The translations under genes were made by a program, and so were the position numbers. Source: Luteimonas salinisoli (lineage in GTDB: Bacteria; Pseudomonadota; Gammaproteobacteria; Xanthomonadales; Xanthomonadaceae). Taken from it: a stretch of 64,000 bases of DNA. Position 1 is the first letter of the stretch; every line of letters begins with the position of its first letter. Below the pieces are notes generated by a model that saw nothing but the letters and a program-made list of their open reading frames with translations, had not been told where the DNA came from and did no database searches. Positions 26,888-36,757 of this stretch are shown piece by piece. The stretch spans positions 72,435 to 136,434 of the forward strand of contig NZ_JACCKA010000094.1 of assembly GCF_013425525.1 (NCBI RefSeq). Direction: 5' to 3'.

Positions 26888-28219
26888 ATGCCCCCGCGCA
26901 CGCGTCTGAACCTGCGCCGCTGGCTGCAGGACGCATCGCGCGCACGCCTGTGGGCGATCGCCGGCGGCCTCGCGCTGGCGGCGCTGCTGCTCAGCGCCGA
27001 GCGCTCGTCCATCCTGGAGCGCGACGACGGCGGCCGCGACCTCGCGACCGCCGCGGCCACGGCGATCGCGGCTGGCGCACCCGGCGACGAGCCGGGTACG
27101 CCGCTGCCGGCCAGCGCGCGCGCGCAGGCGGAGACGCGAGCAGCGCTGCCGGCGCCGGGCGGCGATGCGATCGCGCGTGCACGGGAGCACCGCCGCATCT
27201 GGGTGCAAGGCGTGATCGCGGCGCTGGCGCTGCTGCTGTTGTGCGGACTCTACGACGCGTCGCGCCGCCCGCGGGGAGGCCGTTCCGGTCCTTCCGGCAC
27301 GCCGCCCGGCGACACCGATGCGGCGTCGCTGCCGCAGGCGGGTGCCGGATCGCCACGCCAATCCGACATGCTGATGCTGGCCGGCAGCCGCATGCGGCAA
27401 CCCCTGCACGCCCTCAGCCTGTTCGCCGGCAGCCTCGACCGCGACGCCTTGCCGGCGCAGCGCCAGGCCCTGCGCGGCCTCGAAGCGAGCGTACGGGAGA
27501 TCGCCGGCGTGATCGATGAAGTGGAGCAGATCTCGCGCCTGCTGCGCCACGAGGCCCCGATCGCGCGGGCCGCGCTGCCGGTCGGCGAGGCCTTCGACCG
27601 GCTGCGCCCCCTGGCAGTGCGCGTGGCGCGCGACCACGGTATCGACGTGCACTGGCGTGCGGGCCGATTGCAGGTGCACAGCGATCCCGCACTGGCGTGC
27701 ATGCTGCTGCGCGCACTGGTCGGACATGCCGTCCGACACGCGCGGCATCGCGTGCTCGTCGCGGCGCGGCCCGCGTCGGGGCGCGTCCACGTCCAGGTCC
27801 GCGACGACGGCGTCGCCCTCGAGCTTGCCGGCGTCGCTTCGCCGCTGGAAGCGCTGCTGCAGCGCGCGCAGGAGGGCGACGACCGCGATGCCGGCCTGGA
27901 GCTGGCCGTCGGCGCCGGCATCGTCGACGTACTGGGTCTCGAGATCCGGGCGCGCTCGGCGCGGGAGTACGGCAACACGGTGACGGTCGATTTTCCGCGT
28001 GCGGGCGCAACGGCCGCGACGCGACCCGACGACGCCACGGCGCTGTCGCTGGCGTTGCTGGAGTCCGAGGCTCGACAGGGGCGCAGGACCCAGTCGCGGC
28101 TGCCCGATGCTCCGAAGGCGGCCCGGGCGGGCGATGCGCGGTCCGGACACGGGCACGCCGCCCCCGCGCCGGAGCACGCCGCTCCGGTCCCGGGAAGCGC
28201 GGGCACGCGCAGGCCCTGA
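26888..28219 (+). CDS. degenerate membrane histidine-kinase-like protein (pseudokinase)
   Basis: The 443-residue product has two membrane helices (about 21-40 and 104-124) around a small periplasmic loop. A dimerisation/HATPase-like region (about 160-380) follows, then a disordered Ala/Pro/His-rich tail. Compared with the intact kinase at 40221 (SHDLRQPLYAL), its H-box reads GSRMRQPLHAL, so the phospho-acceptor His is absent. The N-box Asn is replaced (LVGHAVRHA against LVSNALRYT), and the G1 box DTGPG is DDGVA. It should bind ATP poorly and cannot autophosphorylate at the usual site. It may act as a decoy or allosteric partner of another kinase. The frame is otherwise intact, so it is not called a pseudogene. 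Confidence 0.75.
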   Translation: MPPRTRLNLRRWLQDASRARLWAIAGGLALAALLLSAERSSILERDDGGRDLATAAATAIAAGAPGDEPGTPLPASARAQAETRAALPAPGGDAIARAREHRRIWVQGVIAALALLLLCGLYDASRRPRGGRSGPSGTPPGDTDAASLPQAGAGSPRQSDMLMLAGSRMRQPLHALSLFAGSLDRDALPAQRQALRGLEASVREIAGVIDEVEQISRLLRHEAPIARAALPVGEAFDRLRPLAVRVARDHGIDVHWRAGRLQVHSDPALACMLLRALVGHAVRHARHRVLVAARPASGRVHVQVRDDGVALELAGVASPLEALLQRAQEGDDRDAGLELAVGAGIVDVLGLEIRARSAREYGNTVTVDFPRAGATAATRPDDATALSLALLESEARQGRRTQSRLPDAPKAARAGDARSGHGHAAPAPEHAAPVPGSAGTRRP

Positions 28220-28354
28220 GTCACCGCCCACCCGTGGACCTGCTGATCGGCATAGAGCGTGCGTCGTATCGAAATCCCGGCGGGCTGCAGCCACACTCTT
28301 GCCGTGAGAAGCCCGGCCCGGCGCGGGCCCGGCCACAGAGACCGGAGACCGGAA

Positions 28355-28918
28355 ATGAACCGCAAGCCCGTATCCGTGCGCGTCGTATTGGCGACCGCGC
28401 TCCTGGCGCTGTCGGCCACCGCCGCGGCGCAGACCCACTACGGCGAGAAGCAGCCGTCGGTGGACGACATCATCAAGGACCTCGGCGCCGCCGGCGCCCA
28501 GGACGCGCCGGCGCCGGGGACGCGCGCATTGCGGCCCGGCGCCGCCGTCTCCGCGACCAGCGCGGCGGAGCCGCCGGCGACCGCGTCGATTTCGATGCAG
28601 ATCCATTTCGGCTTCAACTCCGACGCCATCTCGCCCGGGTCGGAGGCGACGGTGAACAATCTGGCGCTGGCGATGAAATCGCCGGAACTGGCCACCCGCC
28701 GCTTCACCATCGTCGGCCATACCGACGGCGTGGGCTCGGCGGAGTACAACCAGCGCCTGTCGGAGCGCCGCGCCGCATCGGTCAGGCGCTACCTGATCGA
28801 CAGCGGCGTGCCCGGGGATCGCCTGCAGACCAGCGGGCGCGGCAAGAGCCAGCTGCTCAACAGCGCCGACCCCAACGCCGCCGAGAACCGCCGGGTCGAG
28901 GTGCAGGCCAGCGGCTGA
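28355..28918 (+). CDS. OmpA-family peptidoglycan-binding protein
   Basis: The 187-residue product has a cleavable signal peptide ending at ATAAAQ and a flexible Ala/Pro-rich stretch (about 45-80). A C-terminal OmpA-like domain follows, with IHFGFNSDAI, TIVGHTDGVGSAEYNQRLSERRAASV and GRGKSQLLN…NRRVEV. The Asp and Arg that bind diaminopimelate are in place. GGAGA lies 8 bases before the ATG at 28355. It lies 63 bases before mltA and probably shares its transcript. Within a T6SS locus it may anchor or position the trans-envelope complex, which is inference. Confidence 0.85.
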   Translation: MNRKPVSVRVVLATALLALSATAAAQTHYGEKQPSVDDIIKDLGAAGAQDAPAPGTRALRPGAAVSATSAAEPPATASISMQIHFGFNSDAISPGSEATVNNLALAMKSPELATRRFTIVGHTDGVGSAEYNQRLSERRAASVRRYLIDSGVPGDRLQTSGRGKSQLLNSADPNAAENRRVEVQASG

Positions 28919-28981
28919 TCCGCAATGCGCCTGCGCGGGCGCATGCCCGCGGGCCGTCCGGACCGCTACGCGAGGCCCCCA

Positions 28982-30736
<1,755 letters not shown>

Positions 30737-30939
30737 GGGCGCCGCCCGCCCGCGGCGGCGCAGCAGCCGCAGTGGCATCACGGATGAGTCGCGGTCCCGC
30801 TCCTGCGAATCCCGACGGCCGAACAGCGCGAGATCCCGTGCCGGATCGTCCTCATGGCTCCGGCGGGCACCGCGTTGCCTCCAGCAGAAGTTCGCACGGT
30901 CCGGCGTAGCGCCGGTCGTCCTCGTCGCGCGGCTGCGGC
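30737..30939. other. 203-base convergent spacer between mltA and the tpsA gene
   Basis: No gene is supported. Bases around 30785-30820 resemble the GGAGCGGG…CCGCGAC spacer repeat of this bacterial family in degenerate form. No obvious T-tract terminator was seen. Confidence 0.4.
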
Positions 30940-33900
30940 TCAGAAGTCGCCGCAGCTGTTCTTGCGCTCGCTCGAGATGCAGCTGGTCAGGTTGGGTCGG
31001 GAACGCACCCGCGACCACTCCCGCGAGAGCAGATCGCCCTCCTGGGCCAGGCGCGTGCCGTCCAGCGGACCGGTCACCGGGCACATCGCCAGCATGCCGA
31101 TGTTGCGGTCGTAGACGTAGCTGTCCGTCGGCAGCCGGATCAGGTCGACTGCGGTCGACATCGCCGGCATGAAGACGACGCGTAGCGCGGAGAGATTGGC
31201 CGGGTCCTGTACGAAGCGGTAGTTGCGCGCGTCCAGTCCGGTGCCCGCGATCGCGTACAGCCCGGGAGGCGATCCGGGTCCGGCGCCGGTCACGAACATC
31301 AGTGCGCCGGTGGTGGCGTCCGCCAGGGTATCGCCGTTGCGGAAGCCGGTCACTGTACCGGTGAGCACGCCGTTGGGCTGGCCGAAGAAGCGCGTGAACG
31401 GGTCGGCCACGTAGGTCAGCGGCGCCGGCGTGATCGCGAGCACGCCCGGGTCGACCTGGATCGCGTAGCCGGCCGGCGAGCTGAAGCTGCCGCCGATCGC
31501 GTACGTGCCGACGTCGCTGAGGATGGTGGCGGAAGTGGCCGGCGCTCCGGCGATCGCAACGCCCGCCTGGTCGCCCAGGACCAGCCCGGAGACTCCGAAC
31601 GCGAAGACGGGATTGTCCAGCCCGTATTCGCGCGTGGCATCGCCGACGGAAATCGTCGCCGTCGGCTGCTGCCGGTAGATGAAGTGGTTGCCGGCGACGG
31701 GGACGGCAACCCCGCAGGGGCCGCCGAAACTGCAACCGTAGAGATTCGGCAGCGGCCCGGAACCGGCCAACCCGCCGCGCTGTTCGCCGACCCAGGTGTC
31801 CGCCCATACGCGCCAGCGGTCGCCGGCCGTGATCGTCGCGTCGGCGATGTTCTGCAACCGCCCGGCGGTCACCAGATCGACGACGTTGCCGCCGACATCC
31901 GCACCCAGCGTGAGGTCGCCGGCATGGTTGCGGACGAACAGTGCCGCGCCGGCGTCGACGCCGGATTCGGCGAGTCCGGTGGCGGCCGACCCGGCCGCGT
32001 CGAAGCCCCATGCCGTCACGCTGCCGATGGCCAGCGCATCGACGTCGGCGTAGCCGAAGCCGCCCGCCGCGCCTCCGGCCAGCGTGTCGCCCGACACGTC
32101 GTTCTGCGCCGCGGTCAGGCCGACGCTGCCGCCGGTCGAGCGCACCAGCAGGCTCTGCGCGGTGATGCCGGCCGCCGCCGTCTGCGCGATGTCGCCGCCG
32201 CTGACCAGGGCGAGCGTCCCGCTGCCCAGGCTCACCGCCGCATTCAGCGCGATGCCGCCGGCGCCGCCGGTGTTCTGCAGGGTCAGGTTGCCGGCGCGCG
32301 TCAGCGGCTCGGCGATGGAGATCGCGCCGGCATGTCCGGCGTGGCCGATCACCAGGTCCGGCGCTGCGATGTTGGCCAGGGATGCCATCGACACGAACGC
32401 GCCCGCACCGCCGCCGATCTGCAGCGCGGTCGCATTGCGGTCGCTCACCGCACCCGTCGCGCCCACTTCGCCAGCGCGCAGATCGATCACCCCGTTCGTG
32501 GCGACGCTGCCGCCGACCAGCAGCGCGGCGGCGGCGCCGTCGTTGCCCGCGCGCAGGACGATGCTACCGTCGCCGGCATCGACGCTTGCCCCGGGGGCGA
32601 CCTGCACGCCCGCACCCGATCCCACCGACGAGCCGTTGAGCACGATGTCGCCGCCGGCGCTGGCGAGCGCCGCGCCGGCTCCCAGGAGCAGCCCCGGGTT
32701 GGGGAGCGGATTGCCGCCGCCGTCGATGCCGATGCCCGCACCCCGTCCGCTCAGGACGATCGTGCCGCCTGCGCTCTGGATGCCGTATCCGGAGACGAAG
32801 ACGCCGCTGCCGCCAGTGCCCACGCCAGCGCCGCTGCCGCCGATGCCGACGATCTCGATGGCGCCCGTGCCGCTGGCCAGCACGCCGCCACCGGTCAGCG
32901 ACACGCCGGTGCCACCGCTGTTCAGGGCGCGCAGCGCCAGCGCGCCGCCGCCGGTGTCGATGGTGGCGCCGTCGAGGGCCACGCCGGTGTCCTGGCTGAC
33001 CAGGCTGGTGGCGCTCACGTCGCCGCCGCCGCTGCCGAGGGTGGTGGCTGCGATCTCGACACCGTAGGTGGAGCTGTCGCGGCTGAGCAGGTCGATCGCG
33101 CCGCCGTTGGTCCCTATCGTTCCCTGGTACAGGCCGATGCTCGACAGCGCATCGATGCTCAGGTCGAGCGGCCCGGCGCTGCTGGTAATGCTCCAGGCGC
33201 CGGGCGTGCCATCGAATCCGACGCCGGCGAGCACCTGTCCACCGGCGGCGGTCAACGACAGCGCGACCGGCAGGGCGCCGGTGTTGGAGATGGCCACCCC
33301 GGGGGCGATGTTGATCTGCGCCGTCCCCACCGCCGGTGCCGGCACGGTGATGGCGACGTCGGTGCCGGCGCCGAGTGCGCCGCCGATCGAGTCGTCGGAG
33401 ACCAGGCTGACCCCGCCGGGAGGCCCGAACCCGTTCAGCCCGTCGATGACGGCGAGCCCGCGCCCGGACTGGATTTCCCAGGACCCCGCGCCGATCGGAC
33501 CGCCGGCGGAAACCTCGATGCCGCGCAGATCGAGCAGGTCCGCGGCCACCGTGCGGACCAGCCCGCCGCTGCCGGAACTGGTGGCGTCTGCGCCGAACGT
33601 GGTGCCTTCGGCGACGAGCAGCGCGTCGCCCGCGTCCAGTTCGATGCTGCCGCCGCCACGGCCGCCGTGGGCGACGAACCCCGCGGCGCCGAAAAACCCG
33701 CCATCGACGCCGTCGACGATCGCGATCCCGCCGCCGTCGTTGACGATCCGGATCTCGCCGCCGCCGGCCTCCGCCTGCACGCCCGTCGAGGACACCAGCA
33801 CGCCACCGACGATCTGGGTACCGCCGGCCACGCCGTCGCGTTCGACGCCTGCGTTCGTCAGCACGATGGTGCCGCCGGTGCCGCTCGACGAGGCGTCGGC

Positions 33901-35100
33901 ACGGATCTCGATCCCCTGGTCCGGCGCCCCCGCGGCGCCGTCTGAACCGATGAAGGTTTGGTGGACGCTTTCGACCAGGATCGCGCCGCCGCCCGCATCG
34001 CCGGAGACGTCGATGAGCGTGCAGTCGCCGCCCGGCTGGCACGCCCCGGCCGCCGGAGGGGCGCCGAAGATGCCGATGAGATCGCCATGGATCTCGATGG
34101 TTCCACCCCTCGCACCGGCCTGCATCCCGCTGGCGTCGAGCGTGGCGCCCATCACGCCATCGTCGAAGCCGATCAGGACGTTGCCGGCGCCGGCGTCCAG
34201 CACGATCCGCCCGTCGCGGTTGGCGAGGGTGCGCGCCCGGATGAGGCCGGTATTGCTGATGAAGCCGCCGAAACCGCCGGGCAGGCCATCCTCGGTCTGG
34301 GTGCGCAGCTGGACGCTTCCGCCGTCGGCGGAGATCGTCGCCCCGGCCGTGTTGCGGATCCCGCCGTCGTCGACCCCGTTGGCGCCGACGACGACCTGGG
34401 TCAGCCCGTCGCCGAAGAAGTCCAGCGTGACCTGCTGCGCCGACGCCATGGCCGCGGTGCCGAGCGGCGCGTCGATCGTGCCGAAGTTTTCCACCAGCCC
34501 GCCCAGCAGCGCGATCGTGCCCCGCGCGCCCGCGATCAGCGTACCGGCATTCTCCACGCTGCCGCCGTCGGGGCTGGTGGCGTTGAACACGAAGCTGCCG
34601 CTTCCGACGCCGGCATTGAAATCCGCATCGGTGATGCTCAATGCCGACGCGACCAGTCCACCGACGCTGACCTGCGCTCCGGCGCCGAACAGGACGCCGC
34701 TGGGATTGACGATGAAGACCCGCCCGTTGTCGGCGTTGAGCGCCCCCATGATTTCCGACTGCGCGATCCCGTCGACGTTGCCGATCACCCGGTTGAGCGT
34801 CACGCCGCCGGCCACGGCGTGGTTGAAGTCCACCGTCGCATTGCTGCCGATCGAGAAACTCTCCCAGTTGATGATGGCGCCGGCCCCCGGCTGGGCGATG
34901 GTCATCGTGTTGCCGGCGGTCTGGATGTCGCCGGGAGCGATGCCGGACAGGCCGCTGGGATCGGTGGGCAGCGTATTGGGCCCCACTTGCGCATGGGCGA
35001 GCGGCGTCGCCAGCGCGATGGCGAGGGCGAGGGGCAGCGGATGGCGGGCCAGCCGTCCGCGGCTGCGGCGGCGCGTTTCGGGTCGGACGTACGGGCGCAT
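30940..35100 (-). CDS. TpsA, filamentous-haemagglutinin-like two-partner secretion exoprotein
   Basis: TpsA proteins are large beta-helical surface or secreted proteins exported by a TpsB partner. The 1386-residue product has an extended signal peptide (basic start, hydrophobic ALAIALATPLAHAQ). A TPS domain (about 38-300) includes NADNGRVFIVNPSGVLFGAG, the family secretion signal. Hundreds of Gly/Ala-rich beta-helix residues follow. Near the C-terminus are MBG-type repeats (DATREYGLDNPVFAFGV and ADPFTRFFGQPNGVLTG) and a tail with several Cys (MLAMCPVTG…SCISSERKNSCGDF). No toxin domain is evident, so adhesion or matrix function is more likely. It starts 12 bases after tpsB. Confidence 0.88.
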   Translation of the reverse strand: MRPYVRPETRRRSRGRLARHPLPLALAIALATPLAHAQVGPNTLPTDPSGLSGIAPGDIQTAGNTMTIAQPGAGAIINWESFSIGSNATVDFNHAVAGGVTLNRVIGNVDGIAQSEIMGALNADNGRVFIVNPSGVLFGAGAQVSVGGLVASALSITDADFNAGVGSGSFVFNATSPDGGSVENAGTLIAGARGTIALLGGLVENFGTIDAPLGTAAMASAQQVTLDFFGDGLTQVVVGANGVDDGGIRNTAGATISADGGSVQLRTQTEDGLPGGFGGFISNTGLIRARTLANRDGRIVLDAGAGNVLIGFDDGVMGATLDASGMQAGARGGTIEIHGDLIGIFGAPPAAGACQPGGDCTLIDVSGDAGGGAILVESVHQTFIGSDGAAGAPDQGIEIRADASSSGTGGTIVLTNAGVERDGVAGGTQIVGGVLVSSTGVQAEAGGGEIRIVNDGGGIAIVDGVDGGFFGAAGFVAHGGRGGGSIELDAGDALLVAEGTTFGADATSSGSGGLVRTVAADLLDLRGIEVSAGGPIGAGSWEIQSGRGLAVIDGLNGFGPPGGVSLVSDDSIGGALGAGTDVAITVPAPAVGTAQINIAPGVAISNTGALPVALSLTAAGGQVLAGVGFDGTPGAWSITSSAGPLDLSIDALSSIGLYQGTIGTNGGAIDLLSRDSSTYGVEIAATTLGSGGGDVSATSLVSQDTGVALDGATIDTGGGALALRALNSGGTGVSLTGGGVLASGTGAIEIVGIGGSGAGVGTGGSGVFVSGYGIQSAGGTIVLSGRGAGIGIDGGGNPLPNPGLLLGAGAALASAGGDIVLNGSSVGSGAGVQVAPGASVDAGDGSIVLRAGNDGAAAALLVGGSVATNGVIDLRAGEVGATGAVSDRNATALQIGGGAGAFVSMASLANIAAPDLVIGHAGHAGAISIAEPLTRAGNLTLQNTGGAGGIALNAAVSLGSGTLALVSGGDIAQTAAAGITAQSLLVRSTGGSVGLTAAQNDVSGDTLAGGAAGGFGYADVDALAIGSVTAWGFDAAGSAATGLAESGVDAGAALFVRNHAGDLTLGADVGGNVVDLVTAGRLQNIADATITAGDRWRVWADTWVGEQRGGLAGSGPLPNLYGCSFGGPCGVAVPVAGNHFIYRQQPTATISVGDATREYGLDNPVFAFGVSGLVLGDQAGVAIAGAPATSATILSDVGTYAIGGSFSSPAGYAIQVDPGVLAITPAPLTYVADPFTRFFGQPNGVLTGTVTGFRNGDTLADATTGALMFVTGAGPGSPPGLYAIAGTGLDARNYRFVQDPANLSALRVVFMPAMSTAVDLIRLPTDSYVYDRNIGMLAMCPVTGPLDGTRLAQEGDLLSREWSRVRSRPNLTSCISSERKNSCGDF

Positions 35101-35112
35101 GGGGATCTCCGC

Positions 35113-36756
35113 TCAGAAGCTTTTCTGGAACTGCAGATACAACCGCGGGTCGCGCGGATCGGAGAGCGCCTGGTCGGCATCGCGCCAGGCCAGGGTGGCG
35201 TTGAGGCCGTAGTCGCCCGGCCTGGCCCAGCTCAGGCCGAGGCCGTAGCCGCGCAGGGTGACGCCGTTGCGGCCGGGATCCAGGGGGTTGCGGTCGTGGT
35301 CGAAGGCGCCGTGCGCGGCGTCGTAGAACAGGTAGGGCGTCAGCCGATCGGTGGCCGCGTAGCGCAGCTCCAGATTGGCGATGTAGCCCTCGTCCACCAG
35401 CGCCTCGTTGGTCGAATAGGCGCGGACGGCGCGCGGACCGCCCAGTGAGAGCTGTTCCGAGGGGTCGAGATTCCGGCTCGTGCGCTGCACGCCTGCGCCG
35501 AGGAACAGGCTCAATTTCGGGGCGAGGTACTGCAGCCGCGTGGCCTGCACGACGAGCTTGGTGAAGCGGCCCTCGGTCCCGCGTCCGAACGGCGACTGGT
35601 CGAGGAACTCGCTGAGCGGGTCGCGGATGTCCAGGTCGCCGCGATAGAGCGTGCCGTTGACGCTGCTGTAGCCGCCCCCGAGCAGGCGGTCGCGACGCTC
35701 GAGCGACCAGCCCAGGCTGGCGCCGCGTACCCGCTTGCTGGACTCGAAGCCGACCGCCTCGAATTCGTCGGTGAGGTCCTTGTGGTCGAGCGCGCCGCGC
35801 AGGAACAGGTTGCTGGCGCGCTGGCGGACCAGGGGAAAGGTCGCCGAGACGTCGACGATGTCGGCGGTGCCGGTGGCCTCCAGCGCCCTGAAATCGCCGC
35901 CCAGCTCGTACTGCACGCGCGCGATGCCGGCGCCGATGCGCAGGCCGGCGTGGCCGACCGGCGTCTCGTAGGCCAGGCGCCCGAACGCGGTGTGGGTGCC
36001 TTCGGCGACGAGCAAGCGCAAGTCCAGGTTGTCGCCGCGCCCGCCGGGGCTGGCCCAGCGCAGGGTGCCGCCGACGCGGATCCGCCCGGACTCGGGCGTG
36101 CCGTGATTGTCGGCCTCGAGCGCGACCGCCAGCCGGTCGCCCCTGGCCACGCGCACGGTCAGGTCGGTACTGCCGCCCGCGGCGCCCGCCTGGATCGCGG
36201 ACTGCGGGCGGATCCCCGGCAGATCGGACAGCAGCAGCATCACCCGTTCGTAGCGCGGGCCGCTGAGCGCCTGGCCCGGCTGCAGCGGCGCCAGCGTCCT
36301 GTGCACTCGCTCGGCGGAGATCGGCGCATCCTCGGCCACCTGAACGTCGACGCTGCCGAGTACGCCCTCGACCACGCTGATGCTGACGCGTCCGGCCTGC
36401 ACCTCCTGCACCGGCACCACCGCCTGCGCCAGGAAGTAGCCGCGCTCGCGGTACAGCCCGGTGACACGTCGGGCGATCTCCTCCAGGTCCGTCAGGGTCA
36501 CTTCCCGGCCGATCCAGTCGGCCGCCAGCGCCTGCAGCTCGCTGTCGGGAACCAGGCTGTTGCCGACGAACTCCACCGCCGCGAGCCGGAAGCCCGCCTG
36601 CGCCGCAGCCTGCATCTCCGGCTCGGGGAGCGCCTGTTGGGGCGCCTGCAGCGTCGCGTCGGTTTCGGCCCGCAGATCCGAACCGAGGGCGACCAGCACG
36701 GCACAGGCCAGCAGGCGCGTGCGCCGCAGCGGCATCGGGGGACGCATCCGTGTCAT
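35113..36756 (-). CDS. TpsB outer-membrane transporter (ShlB/FhaC/HecB family)
   Basis: TpsB is a 16-strand beta-barrel of the Omp85 superfamily that secretes TpsA. The 547-residue product has a signal peptide and two POTRA domains (about 55-210, with FRLAAVEFVGNSLVPDSEL and RVSISVVEGVLGSVDV). The barrel (about 220-547) carries the loop-6 motif LGGPRAVRAYSTNEALVDEG, the equivalent of VRGY/F. It ends in Phe (LYLQFQKSF), as expected for BAM substrates. It begins 1 base after the CHAT gene stop and ends 12 bases before tpsA. The three genes therefore form one operon. Confidence 0.94.
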   Translation of the reverse strand: MTRMRPPMPLRRTRLLACAVLVALGSDLRAETDATLQAPQQALPEPEMQAAAQAGFRLAAVEFVGNSLVPDSELQALAADWIGREVTLTDLEEIARRVTGLYRERGYFLAQAVVPVQEVQAGRVSISVVEGVLGSVDVQVAEDAPISAERVHRTLAPLQPGQALSGPRYERVMLLLSDLPGIRPQSAIQAGAAGGSTDLTVRVARGDRLAVALEADNHGTPESGRIRVGGTLRWASPGGRGDNLDLRLLVAEGTHTAFGRLAYETPVGHAGLRIGAGIARVQYELGGDFRALEATGTADIVDVSATFPLVRQRASNLFLRGALDHKDLTDEFEAVGFESSKRVRGASLGWSLERRDRLLGGGYSSVNGTLYRGDLDIRDPLSEFLDQSPFGRGTEGRFTKLVVQATRLQYLAPKLSLFLGAGVQRTSRNLDPSEQLSLGGPRAVRAYSTNEALVDEGYIANLELRYAATDRLTPYLFYDAAHGAFDHDRNPLDPGRNGVTLRGYGLGLSWARPGDYGLNATLAWRDADQALSDPRDPRLYLQFQKSF

Positions 36757-36757
36757 C

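Noticed and set aside
26888-28219. Calling the degenerate kinase a pseudogene
   Set aside because: The frame is intact over 443 codons with two membrane helices. Loss of catalytic residues alone fits a pseudokinase.
31684-34900. Long plus-strand frames opposite tpsA
   Set aside because: The repetitive Gly/Ala-rich tpsA sequence gives open frames on the other strand. No start, ribosome site or family motif supports them.
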